Shown here: one piece after another, positions 37,701-47,797 of the stretch
Layout of the letters: each line of letters opens with the position of its first letter
Numbering within the stretch: the stretch's first letter is position 1
Origin: Porites lobata
Lineage: Eukaryota; Cnidaria; Anthozoa; Scleractinia; Poritidae
Length of the DNA stretch: 64,000 nt
Assembly: GCA_942486035.1 (NCBI GenBank)
Contig: CALNXK010000030.1
Location: forward strand, 2,270,001-2,334,000
Direction: 5' to 3'
Translations under genes and position numbers: made by a program
Notes under the pieces: generated by a model
Told to the model about the DNA's origin: nothing
The model's database searches: none
What the model saw: only the letters and a program-made list of their open reading frames with translations

Positions 37701-39336
37701 GCCAGAAAAATGGACTTCAACCGAGTGACCCTGGGAACAAGGCTACATTGTTTTGGTAGAGCAGTACAAAATGGAGGAACATTGCACACATTTCATGCAA
37801 AAAGAAATAGCTAAACTACTACAAGTGTACCTAAAAAACATCGCAAGAACAGCAAGAATACAACTCGACAGATGGCATCTGCTATTTGAGATTATCTGCA
37901 GAACCAAACATCACTTAATCTCCTGAACTTGCCAAGAAACAGGCAAATAACGATGGCAAAACATGTATCGAGGTTAGCATGTTTTAGCTGTTTCTTATCT
38001 AGGATTTAATAAAAATAATGACACAATTATTGGATTCATCCTTCTTATAATCTGAAGAATTATGGAGATCTCAGAGGGTATTATCACCATCCTCGACCTC
38101 CAAAATTCCTCACTAGATCATAGCCTCATCCAATAACTACTTTTCCTGATAGCAGAGGCCTCTTTTCTGTCGCGGCAGAGAAAAGAAAAAGAAAATAGAA
38201 GAGAAATGAGTCTCTTTTTCTCCTGCCTGCTGAATACTATGGAAAAGAGGTCTCTCTTAGCAGGGAAATAATTATTGCTAATTATTTACATTTATCTAAG
38301 TACAAATTATTTGTAAGTGGTTGAAATTAGGTTAATTACCATTTGATTTCATTCCTTGCTTTGACTGGATAGTTTTCCTTCCAAACTAAGAGGAAAAAAG
38401 ACAGTAAACCAGTATACAGCTGTAAACAAGTAACAATATGGCAAGTACAGTCGAACCTGTATTAAGCGGTCACCCTTAGGAATGGCTAAGTGACCCCTTA
38501 ATACAGGGTGACCACCTAATACAGGTTGCAAGATATACGTTTCAAAGAATTAGATCTCCAGTGCTGATCAGAACAGACGCTTGACCTTAAACAGAAACAG
38601 TCATTTCTGGTGTTTTAATGATTTGTGAAAATAAACAAGGAAATCAATTATTGATGTACCACATGCGTTACATTATTTGAAACTGTATGAACACTGTGTG
38701 ACCGTTTAATACAGGTTAAGACAATAGAAAAAGTCTCGTTGCGACTTCGCAAATGGTGACCGCGACCGCTTAATGGAGGTGACCGCTTACTAGAGGTCGA
38801 AATTACAGTACATCAAGAGAAGTAATTTTCGGGACTTTGAAAACTGACCGCTTAACACGGTGCCGCTTAATACAGGTTCGACTGCACTGTTTTGTATCTA
38901 ATACAAAGAATACTGCCGGTATGTGGACAGCATTCAATTCACAAGAGACAAAAGGAGCGCCGCATCCATCTCTTCTAAATAACAAATTGAAATAAATACT
39001 TTACATTTAATGAACAGAAACTTGGACATTTACTTTTTAAAACTGGGTCGAGATTTCGGCGATCAAATAATTTAGTGATGAACGAAACACGTCTTGATAC
39101 AAAGACTACATGGACAGGATGGCCAGAGCAAAGATCATCTGCGAGTTCATGAAGCTCACGTTCACATTTCAATTTAACAATTTTCTGAAGCTTACCTCAA
39201 AAACTTTATATAGAGTGGCTAAGTAAAGGCTACGAATTCCAAAGGAAAGCCCCAATGACGCGGGAATAACCATAAAAATCACGATAAATGACAGATAACA
39301 AACCAAAAATATTAACCACAAGGGAAGGACCGCCAT
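25769..39336 (-). CDS. gpat3/4: glycerol-3-phosphate acyltransferase GPAT3/4 family
   Basis: ER-membrane enzyme that acylates glycerol-3-phosphate to lysophosphatidate, the first step of triacylglycerol and phospholipid synthesis (family knowledge). I joined 15 coding exons, in order: 39336-39196, 38385-38340, 35366-35245, 34103-34061, 32417-32363, 31804-31739, 31138-31064, 30271-30182, 29669-29576, 29431-29316, 28443-28388, 27469-27384, 27281-27153, 26562-26483, 25856-25769. Phases agree throughout, giving 428 residues and a TAA stop (human paralogues are about 430-460). Exon 1 has a membrane anchor and VIPASLGLSFGIR. A hydrophobic pair lies at about 138-175. Motif I NHTTPLD is at 226-232 (catalytic H227, D232), FPEGT at 299-303 spans exons 11/12, and YPVAIKY spans exons 12/13. 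WFERTEMKDR and CDVWYLP resemble GPAT3 slightly more than GPAT4. The intron after exon 12 uses a GC donor. The start context AAAATGG is good. The C-terminal tail is short and divergent. Confidence 0.95.
27500..28030 (+). repeat. possible LINE 3' end in a gpat intron
   Basis: This stretch between exons 12 and 11 ends in AATAAACTGTTGTTGTTG, a simple-repeat tail like those of some non-LTR retrotransposons. It contains repeated ACATTTT units and T/TTTG-rich tracts, and has no reverse-transcriptase motif. It could be a 5'-truncated element; the left boundary is a guess. Confidence 0.3.
28747..29157. repeat. foldback element with ACGACTACGAGTACGA arms
   Basis: A 16-bp perfect inverted repeat: ACGACTACGAGTACGA at 28747-28762 and its reverse complement at 29142-29157. 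The right part (about 29040-29165) is similar to about 100 bp at 40360-40460, sharing CCCGCCAAAATGACGCTGG. It lies in the gpat intron between exons 11 and 10. Confidence 0.55.
29833..29963. repeat. 131-bp palindrome with CGCCACCAAG microrepeats
   Basis: The outer arms CGGTCATCTCGCCACCAA and TTGGTGGCGAGATGACCG are perfect inverted repeats. Inside, CGCCACCAAGAAGTCGA-like units recur in both orientations. It lies in the gpat intron between exons 9 and 8, about 160 bp upstream of exon 9, the exon carrying acyltransferase motif I. Confidence 0.7.
30415..30905. repeat. inverted-repeat element, GCACCCAACGA family copy 1
   Basis: The left end contains ACACCCAACGAC and the right end GTTGTTGGGTGCCCC, inverted. 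Shared internal words such as ATATCTGTTC and the GGGTGCCCCTGA end match the element at 60557-60942. It lies in the gpat intron between exons 8 and 7. It has no coding capacity. Confidence 0.55.
31450..31645. mobile_element. 196-bp piggyBac-type MITE
   Basis: The ends read TTAACCCTTTCCCTGCCA and TGGCAGTGAAAGGGTTAA, inverted with one mismatch. TTAA at 31450-31453 and 31642-31645 fits the TTAA target duplication of piggyBac, and CCCTTT is a common piggyBac terminus. It has no frame of note and lies in the gpat intron between exons 7 and 6. Confidence 0.75.
32149..32216. repeat. 68-bp hairpin in a gpat intron
   Basis: The arms ACAAGTAGACTGGTGGAACT and AGTTCCATTAGTCTACTTGT are near-perfect inverted repeats and extend inward through GGATTA/TAATCC. 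The loop is about 16 bp. No function can be assigned. Confidence 0.6.
32499..32527. repeat. GACCCC hexamer array
   Basis: Four to five GACCCC/GACCCT units in tandem inside a gpat intron. Simple-sequence repeat. Confidence 0.7.
33306..33863. repeat. foldback with 7-bp minisatellite arms
   Basis: The left arm (33306-33353) is an array of GCGGGTG/GCGGGTA-type heptamers. The right arm (33773-33863) is the inverse, about a dozen ACCCGCC/ACCCGTC/ACCCGCT units. Next to each array is a second inverted block: TATATGAAAATAAAATATTA on the left and its near reverse complement at about 33735-33765. The roughly 380-bp centre has no recognisable protein. It lies in the gpat intron between exons 5 and 4. 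Confidence 0.75.
35642..35719 (+). pseudogene. tRNA-like sequence (tRNA-derived SINE head or tRNA pseudogene)
   Basis: It has an A-box (TAGCTCAGTCGG) and a perfect B-box (GGTTCGAATCC), spaced as in a tRNA. The outer stem GGTCTTC/GAAGTCC pairs at six of seven positions. The anticodon arm does not form a standard 5-bp stem with a 7-nt loop, and a T-run follows shortly after. It is antisense to gpat, in the intron between exons 3 and 2. I favour a tRNA-derived SINE head; a functional tRNA is unlikely. Confidence 0.6.
35897..36793. mobile_element. 897-bp TAGCCTG-ended element, 93-bp TIRs, 9-bp TSD
   Basis: The arms of about 93 bp are highly complementary; both carry GAATCGACCGGCCGTTAATG or its reverse complement. 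The element starts TAGCCTGAA and ends TTCAGGCTA. The 9-mer CATTAAGTC flanks it at 35888-35896 and 36794-36802. Long TIRs with a 9-bp duplication resemble Mutator-like (MULE) elements. There is no transposase frame inside, so it is non-autonomous. It occupies the gpat intron between exons 3 and 2. Confidence 0.88.
38145..38264. repeat. foldback element beside gpat exon 2
   Basis: Imperfect inverted arms of 22 bp: CCTGATAGCAGAGGCCTCTT and its partner AAGAGGTCTCTCTTAGCAGG, 18 of 22 positions matching. It lies 75 bp past the donor of the 46-bp exon 2, on the minus-strand reading. Confidence 0.5.
38448..38884. mobile_element. 437-bp CAGTCGA-ended MITE beside gpat exon 2
   Basis: The ends are CAGTCGAACCTGTATTAAGC and GCTTAATACAGGTTCGACTG, perfectly inverted. 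TA precedes the left end; CA follows the right, probably a mutated TA. The words ACCGCTTAATA/TAATACAGG recur inside. Ends and insertion site fit a Tc1/mariner-pogo MITE related to 24107-24285. It starts 62 bp upstream of exon 2 in transcript direction, so it overlaps the likely branch-point region or lies just beyond it. Confidence 0.75.
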
Positions 39337-39749
39337 TTTGACTTCGTACTTGTTTAGAATAACCGCTGACCACCTTTTTTCTCACTTTTACTACCCACAA
39401 TTCCACTCAGTGCATATCGCAACCTTGTTCCCAGGTTCTCTCTGTTACGAGCTCTCACGAGGGGTCGCAGGCTAAGGAATAAGCATCTCCTTTAAGCAAA
39501 AAACTACAGCAAAGCGGGCGGCATAACTAACATTGTGATTTGATAACCTAAAAGTACAAATAATTCACTTACAATTCATAGCAAAAAAGCTAACATTATC
39601 AGAATAAATCTATAACGGAACTTAATTGAAATAATAAATTACAACTGCAAAACTGCACACTGAACAGAGATATGTGAAAAAAATTAAACGAGAATTAAGA
39701 AAAAGAAACAGGCTGTCGAGAAAATATCTGAACGATTTCATAAAAAAAC

Positions 39750-39778
39750 CAGGAGCACATCAAATTGATGGGCTCCTG
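39750..39778. repeat. 29-bp hairpin, copy 2 of 3
   Basis: The arms CAGGAGCACATCAA and TTGATGGGCTCCTG are inverted with one mismatch and almost no loop. Same motif as at 5837-5866 and 42205-42233. It lies about 410 bp upstream of the gpat start codon. Confidence 0.65.
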
Positions 39779-40359
39779 AAAAAAACTTTACGACAATAAG
39801 CCACACAAACTAGGGAATATCATCAAGAGAGAAATAAAGCACAAAGCGGAAGCGAACCGAAAGCCACAAAAGAAAAATAAAGCGAAACGTACTGGAGTTG
39901 CTAAGAGACATGCCGTCGAGTGACCTTGTCCTATAACGTATGCCTTACATAGGATAACGGAAATAACAGCATGCAGAAGCATGCTATGATGTAGTACCCA
40001 AATACCAAACTGCAAACACCGCGTGAATTCCCAAACGCGAGGAAACAAATTTTATGGGGAATAACATAGATTGCATGGAATAACTGTTCTAAACTATTTC
40101 ATTTCTTTGTCTATTTATTTATTTTATTTAGCTATCAATATTTATTTAATTTATCTATTTTGACTTTCTCGTTGCCTTTTCATTCGTTTGTCTATTTGGC
40201 AAATTTATTTTATTTAGCTTCAAGGACGACAACGATCAGTATTTTTATTTAATTTCAAATCTAATTTACCATTTTTTGAAAACGGACTGTTTCCTTTAGT
40301 GAAGGAGGTTGCACCCTTCTTGATCGCAAAATGATCGTTAACATTTGATAACTTGTTAT

Positions 40360-40460
40360 TCGACATTCTCGGAAATGGACGACGGCTACCAGTTTTCCCG
40401 CCAAAATGACGCTGGTTCACGCGAGCACAATATAGAGAAAATGTATCGTAGTCGGGGTTC
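40360..40460. repeat. dispersed repeat shared with 29040-29165
   Basis: It contains CCCGCCAAAATGACGCTGG followed by TTCACGCG, identical to the intronic copy, with looser similarity on both sides, including GAGAAAAT and TCGTAGTCG. Confidence 0.55.
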
Positions 40461-42204
40461 TGAAGGTAGTGTATCGTAGGGGTTCATGATGTAGGGCTCG
40501 CTCTAGGTTTTATCACTGCTTAGGGGCGTGTGCTGCAAAAATAAGTGCAAAAGGGGGTTGGGCTCACTGGTTTTAGAACATGAGCAAGGCCATCTCACGA
40601 AAGTCGAAGGTCGAAGGTCCGGAAGGACGCGTTGTCCTTCAGTGGTCAAAACAGATACACTAGTATTAATGTACTTGTTTAAAAAATAAAACTGTGATTA
40701 TATATAATTAATTAAAACTGTTAAATGCTTTGGCTGATTTTCTGGTAATCATTTGACTCTTTAAAATTGTACACAAGTCAGGCAACGGTGGGAAGAAAGA
40801 AAAAAGATTCGTGAAACACACCGGGGCACCGGACTCGCTTATGAGTGGACAGCACGGCGATGATATGAAGTGAAACGTTTTTTTTTTTGTTTTTTAAATT
40901 TGATCCTTTCTTTTTCAAAACCCCACAGGTGGCTAAATAAAAAACGAGGACTAAAAGGGACCCTAGCCAAATCCTTGCTAATAAGTTCCTATTCAGTAAC
41001 CTCCAAAGTTTTAATTTAAGGGGTGTGGCCTTATTTTTCCACTTCGCCTCAATCTCTAAGAGGTGCCAAAAAATACAAATTGTCATGAAATGTACTTGGG
41101 CTCAATAACCCACAAATACTAAGCTTGATAACCTAAGAATCACTAATACTGGTCTTCTTAGCACCTTCCGTCAAAATTTGTCGATTTGTAAGGCTTACCC
41201 TTACAAGGGGTAGAATATGAGCTCACCTGACGGCACATATTAAACTGCTTTAGAGAGCAACAACGCTAGACAGGTGTTTTTAATAAAACAAACTTGGCAA
41301 AGTTTTAATTTTAGAGGTAAGATAAACTAGAGAAGGTTTCATTATTATGAACGTGTTAACGAGACAGGCCATAACAGACGAGTGAGAATTCATTGTGCGC
41401 AAGAAATAACGTGCCCAAAGCGAAGGTCCTCTTATCAGCTTATATGAGCTAGACAAACTCTTCAGATGTTTGTCTACTATTTGTCATGGCCGGAAACATC
41501 ACGAACTACAAAAAAATATGCTTCTATCTGGAATTTTGCCTGAAATCACAAAGCAACTGTCGCTACGCAGTTTCGTTCCACTGAGCGCAGTAATTCTCGT
41601 AAGGGGCTAAATGAGTTTTGAATGAGCAATTGGAAATAGAGTGGTGACTTACCAACAACCTCAATTTTGGAATTATTAACAAGCTTCGAAAGCTGATAAA
41701 CTCCAGTGCTCCAAAAAGTATTACGGAAGCTGTCACCTATTTGTGGTTACACGAAAATCTTAACCTAAAAAACTCCCCATGAGAAATAGATTTTCGACAA
41801 AATAAAGCTAACTGGTTGGATTTTCTTGGCGTTCATTCCCTTTCGCACTTGTATTTTGAAACATAAAAGTTGTCTCCGGCTTAATAGCATTTTTATCTCT
41901 GTTAAAATCTTGAAACACACTGCGAGTTTTGCTCTGTTTATCGTAAGAAGTGGATTGCTGTAAACAATTTGCGCATTTTTAGAATGACTTTGTTATCGCT
42001 TACTTTATCGCTATTAAAAGTCCATCAAGTTAAGGCGAGAACCTGGCAGCTTTAAATGGAACGGTTCCTTATCCAGCTGACAGGAATTTCAGAAACTATC
42101 GCAGAGGCCATAAAATCATTTCCTAGGAATGGACGGTAGAAATAACCCCTGGATTGACAAAAACAAAAAAGAAATTTAGTTTTTCAGTTCATGATTCACG
42201 ATAC

Positions 42205-42233
42205 TCAGGAGTCCATAAGTCATGGGCTCCTGA
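42205..42233. repeat. 29-bp hairpin, copy 3 of 3
   Basis: The arms TCAGGAGTCCAT and ATGGGCTCCTGA are inverted with one mismatch around AAGTC. It resembles the hairpins at 5837 and 39750. Confidence 0.55.
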
Positions 42234-43457
42234 CGATAGATATTCACTTCTATACCAACCGATCTACCCATTAGCCGGAAAGAGGATAAAAAGAATCTCA
42301 AAGAAATGTTATTATTGCGCTGCTGATCAATAACGATTTGTTCGGACGAGAAAAAAGAATAAACAATACTGATCAAGCAGGGCGGATTCTCTCCTTTTAA
42401 CGCCTTCTATGTTTGTTGCCAGTGAGTCACCGCAAATGTAAGATCGATCACACATGTAATGAAAACAAACAGAACAAGTTATAAATCACAGAACACTTAC
42501 GAGCATTCAGAAGGGTTACGAGAATAGAGGTAAAACTGATGGATATTTTATCGTGGACATTTTTGCCTGATGGCAGGCGGTATCAGCAAACAGTCTCAAA
42601 CACTAAAGTGAAAGAAAAAGCGCCGCAGTGTTGGAAACAAGGAGCCAAACAGTGGGAAGGGGACTGATTCCAAATAGTAGTTTATTCTGTAACCATTTTT
42701 CTAAGCCGATATCACATGAGTCCATCATGTTTACAGCAAAAAAGGTTTCCAAATACAGCCGATGTAAAACCGGGAAATGTCTTTAAGCGGCTTTTTGACC
42801 TTAACAGAGCTTAACTTGACTATTACGTAAGCTGCTAATTGAATAATGATTGTTCGAGTTTTTTCTTGTTATTTGCAACAACTTAACGCGAAGAGGAAGG
42901 CAGCTGCTACAGAGGCATTTATAAGGCAGGTTATCGCCAGTTGAGGGTTTTATTCAATCAAACCACACAGGACGAAAACTGCTTCTCTTGCGGGGAAAAT
43001 TGATACACTAGTTAGTTGTGCGACGATATGTAGAGCGATAGCACTTGACCTGGCTAGAGAAAGTTCGTGATGATATTCCACAGGCGGAGACGAGAGATAA
43101 ATAGACCAACAAATGCCTTATCAGTAACATAATATATCAAGAGAACGCTCGTTCTGTGACCGAAACTGAGATTACGCGATATGGCCACGACTTACTGCAT
43201 GATCTAGTTCTTTGTACTTAGCATCGAAAAGAGATATCACTTGTGTCTTTTCAACTACGTACCGATTAATCACAAGCCGTAAGATACGTGATTTGACTAG
43301 TTCCTACCCGCCTGAGCTTGAATTAGACGCTTTTTCAGATTAAACGTTTTGCCAGCCATATCATCTTGTTTCATCCCCTTACGGGGTCAGACCGGATTAT
43401 ATTCGAATAACTTCGAAAAAAGTGGAAAACTTAGCGAGATGGAGAGCAGAGTGAAGC

Positions 43458-43490
43458 GCAAGTTTGCTCAATGGCATTGAGCAAACTTGC
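43458..43490. repeat. perfect 33-bp hairpin
   Basis: GCAAGTTTGCTCAATG, one G, then the exact reverse complement CATTGAGCAAACTTGC. Sixteen perfect pairs with a one-base spacer. No gene is adjacent and no flanking inverted similarity was seen. Confidence 0.75.
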
Positions 43491-46437
43491 ACTTTCTTCC
43501 GTTTTCTCGATAATCTGAACGCCAGGAAGTAAGGAAAAAGGTAAACTGAGTTGTTTGCCGTCACGCTCCGTCCATGATATTCAAGAATGATTGATAAAAG
43601 CAAAGTAAACTGAATTAGCGAAAATTAAAGTAATTTCTGCCTGAACAGTACTGAAAAACCTACGGTTTAGCCCCATATTGCAGTCGAACTGCCACGCTAT
43701 CTTCTTTGCCCGCGAACATCATCCAATTTGTCAGTAAAATGATTCAAAGGGCAGTCGATAGGTGTATATACCACTTTATTCAAATAGCCTAATCCAATTT
43801 GAACTTTCTTCGTGTTTCCTACCGTACTCTGCATTGAACATACATCTCTGTTTATTGTAAAATTATTGAATGAGGGGTCAGTTGATAATTACACGTATCA
43901 CACCACACTGTGGGTTACTCTTCCAAGTGGATGGTTTTATATGCCGCTTCGGGAAATAACCTTCAACAACAGCCGAGCTGCACCCATATTTTTTACAGTA
44001 ACACAGTTTAGAATGTATGAATCCATTTGCGTTGAAAAATCTACCATATCATTCAGCGATGCATTCCTTTCAGTTTTAAAAACAAAGTGTACTCAAAATA
44101 TTATGCGTTGTTTTCTGTGATAAATCAAACATTCTTTTTCGTAGAGAGACTTAAAGTGTTATAAATTGCTATGTCCCAACGCTAATAGCTCATTCCATGA
44201 ATAACTATTCCGCCCATCAAAATGAAACAATTTATAAAATTATTAAATTGACCGAGGTAATGACGCATACGAAAAGATAATTGAAGATGAAATCGATAAA
44301 TGTGTGAGTTGGAATCACATTGCACGAAAAAATTCACTCAACTGATTAAGACCGAAACAAAAAAAGGACTACATTCCTCGACATGAAATTGAATTTTCTA
44401 TCGACAAAAAGATATCTTTTTTCCAAAGAACCCTTAAGTAAATTGCTGCCCGTATTGAATAAATTTACAAGCTAATTGTGAGGAGTTTAGACAGAAGAGT
44501 CTTCATGTTCAGAGGTACAAGCACTGTCCAAAATATCTACAGCTTAAGAAAGAATATAAAACGATTAAAAGTTCAAGAGGACAAGAGGATCGGACCGCAA
44601 TGGTAAGATGACAAAGTATAGACTTGCTACAATTAAAATACAGAACGCAAATCCTTTCTTTAATGATATCTTTGCGTCTCGTTTTGCAAGGTGAGGCTAA
44701 AGCGCGTTAGTGACGTCACATTGGCAGGTGGTCCTTGTACAAGAGGCACAGATTGGTTGTTTGCTCAAGTTTTGAAATAAGATACGCAGGTTCTTGAGAA
44801 TCATGAAATTGTCATTTTTAATGGGCAGAGTTATCAGACTTTTCATCTAACCTCGTGTTAAGGAGACAGGCTTGCCCGTGGAAACTGTTCTGTTCGTGTT
44901 TCGAAGCAGGTCCCTTCGGCTTTGCCACGGAGTACGTACATTCGCGCTACGTATCACACAAAAGAAAACTCGGAAACCAATGCGCGTCAAATTAATTGCT
45001 CTTTATAAGTTACTTCCGATAAGTTTACTTCCCTCATTTGATTCTTTTATTCTCAACTAAAGCATGAAAAAGAAAATTAGGACCGCTTGTATTGAAGGCA
45101 CCTATGAAATAATAAAGCCACGAGTTAGATAAGACTTTTACCATAGTATCTTTCTCTTTTCAACAAGCACGTTAAAACAAGGACTTCTCTGACACAGATA
45201 ATAGCCGTAAAACACCTGGGTTGGAAGGCACCCCCTTAATAGGCTTATTGTGTTTCAACTGTAATTTCAAGCGTGCGTTTAGGGGGCATTGAAAGCTATA
45301 AATGACTTTTGAAAGGGTGTAACTTTTAGCACTAATGTGTGATCCTTTTTCGATGACTTATTTTTGTTGGGTAATTATCATTTAAAAAAAACTCACAGAG
45401 CACATTTGTTTGTGCGACTTTTTGTCCTCCAAGTTTCCAGTGGGAATGTTTGCTTTATTTTTTTCACTAGTAAGCTTGGAATAGAACGTTTAAGTTCGCA
45501 TACGTAAAGTGAAAAAAATGCTTTCGCTCTCTCATCGGGCGCGTGCGAATGTGTTTTTCTTCTTTCATCACCAAGCAATTCGAAGTTCGAGCGCGCGAGT
45601 AACCTCAGATCGTGGCCTACACCGAATTACCACTGGATTGCGCGTATCATGTGCCCGATCACATCTCTTATATTAACTTATCAGCGTCATGATAGATTAT
45701 TCTCGTTTTACGATACGAACCGGTTAATTCAGGGGAAATTGTCATGACAAAGTTACGTCTTTCCCTCCCGTCGAGTTGGAACCAAAATTTCAAAATATTT
45801 GGGTACGAAATTAGAATTTGATGATCAGCACCTGTCTCCTAGATTGGTGTCTCCTCCCCACACGAACAAAGTAATTTTATGAATGTTGATTACAAAAATA
45901 AAAAGCGTGGAATGTTGTAAAATGTCTGTTAATTAATTATCACTAATTGATAACACCCTCTATTGTCAAGCCAAGTCCACAGGGCGCCGTAGGGTGTTAG
46001 GTTGTCCATTATCAAGCTCACTCTTGTAAACCTTGTAAACTAACTAATCAAATTGCGACCAAACACCCATCAATTCACCATTCACCCGTACTAACAAAAG
46101 CTCACTCTTCGATCTCTTTTGTCTTGACTCGTGTCAGAGGCAGATCTTCGGGTTTTTAACTCCATTAAGTAGAGTTCTTTGTAAACCCGGGGTATATATG
46201 TTTTTTGTTATCGAGTATTACCTGTGCGGAAACCAGAGCTGTCGACTACTCTGACAGCCAAACCAAACGCGCCAATTTCTTGCCTTTGTCACTCGCTTAC
46301 TTATCAAATGGAGCATCTATTAATTTGACAAAGAGCCAATCATAGCGCCGTATCTAAATTGCGGTCATTAGTTGCTAATTTCAACATAGCACAGTTGTTT
46401 CAGTTTGGACGCGAGCTGGAGACGAGACAGTCGAGGA

Positions 46438-46444
46438 TATATAG
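46438..46444 (+). promoter_or_regulatory. candidate TATA box of hhex
   Basis: TATATAG lies about 110 bp before the hhex ATG and would place transcription start near 46470, giving a 5'UTR of about 80 bp. A second TATA-like GTATATATG lies near 46192. Neither is proven. Confidence 0.35.
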
Positions 46445-46548
46445 CAGAAGCGCACGAGCCAGTCAAGAGGAGATAGCCGCAACAATCTGTATCGTAAAGA
46501 GCTCGTAAGAAGACCGTCCACATAATAACACCGAAGCCATAGTTAAAT

Positions 46549-47797
46549 ATGCAGCACTGCGAGTGGAACAGAAGCCTCAATGTCTTCCCTTCGTATAACT
46601 CGTCGTCGTTTTATATTGACGATATTCTAGGCTCGGGATCAGCTCAGAGAACTCAGCCATCCATCTGCACTTCAACCATGTGCGAGGTACCAAAACCACC
46701 TTGCCTTTCACCAGCTTTTCATCTACCTCCACCGCGAACTTACACTAATCTGAGTAGCCCATTCACGCCTTACCATTCCCCAAGGAGCTTTGGTTTCCAC
46801 GCGCCGAGTATCCCGAGTGTGTACGAAGCTTACAACGATCATAGTAAGTAATACTGAACACCGATAACTAGACCAAAGTGTAAAATGCTGTGAGGTCACT
46901 GGCATCAGTGAAGTGATTTGTTGCGTTCGGCGAGATATCACAATCGATTAACGCAATTGAGTTGTATTTTGTGTCCCATCAATAACCTCGATTCCTTCAT
47001 GTGTTCTCCTCTGTGGCGTTCTCAGTAGGAAAGGATTAGCGTATACTGTTCAGTCTCTCTGCTTTTTAGTTTAACCACACAGCACTTTCCTTCGGCTGTG
47101 AAGTAAGTGATAAGAGATTTAGGTCATTAACCAGAGTTCAGCTCAGTTCTGGCTGCTAAATTGCCTGACTATCCAAGTGCCATTTCACAGTTTACTCAAT
47201 TCAGCGATATATAGCAGCCGTTGTTTCACCATACCCGGCAGATGACATCTTATGACTGAACTCTATCATCTGATAAACTTCCTGTAGGTCGTATGTTCGT
47301 CCAAACACAAAAAGTATCATCGTCTAGTTGAATTAGTATTCAGCATTCCTCTCTAAATAGATCATTGTAGCCTCAACAGTTGGCAAATTTTGGGGAGTAG
47401 AACTTAGCGGAAATGGCTAGTAGTATTAGCACCTTACTCAGACCTCAACTTCAGCACGCAGAAATTACTGCAATCCGTAATCATTTCCGCACGTTCTTTT
47501 CTCATAGGTGCCTGGAATCTGTTTTTACCGAAGCCTCAGAAGAAGAAAGGCGGCCAAGTGCGATTCTCCAACGAGCAAACTTTAGAGCTAGAAAAGATTT
47601 TTGAAAGTCAAAAGTATTTATCGCCCCCAGAGCGCAAGCAATTGTCCAAGGTGCTCGGGTTAACGGAGCGTCAAGTGAAGACATGGTTTCAAAACCGCAG
47701 AGCGAAATGGAGACGCTTTAAACAGGAATCACAAGGCGAGAAATCGGAAAGATTAGAATCGGAGGAATCAAAGTTGGCAGAAAAGAATTCTTCGTGA
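46549..47797 (+). CDS. hhex: homeobox transcription factor Hex (HHEX/PRH)
   Basis: Nuclear homeodomain protein, usually a repressor in endoderm, liver and blood or vessel specification in bilaterians (family knowledge). There are two coding exons: 46549-46843, donor GTAAGT, and 47508-47797 after the acceptor TTTTCTCATAG. The split codon is A|GT (Ser99), giving 194 residues with stop TGA. The N-terminus carries FYIDDILG (residues 21-28), the conserved Hex repression motif of the Eh1 kind. A proline-rich stretch follows. The homeodomain is at about 111-170, preceded by KKKGG, with YLSPPERK and WFQNRRAKWRR (W158, N161), diagnostic of the Hex class. The tail after the homeodomain is only about 24 residues and acidic, shorter than in vertebrates. 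The homeobox is not broken by an intron here. The N-terminal M is the first ATG after the candidate TATA box in this frame. Confidence 0.96.

Larger units (their letters stand above)
39337..46437. other. spacer between gpat and hhex
   Basis: No protein-coding exon is supported. The first few hundred bases should hold the gpat promoter and 5'UTR (minus strand), and the last few hundred the hhex upstream region. In between are hairpins at 39750-39778, 42205-42233 and 43458-43490, and a dispersed repeat at about 40360-40460 shared with 29040-29165. Confidence 0.5.

Noticed and set aside
43812..44120. 102-codon plus-strand frame upstream of hhex
   Set aside because: It has a non-ATG start, no recognisable domain, and base composition like the surrounding non-coding DNA.
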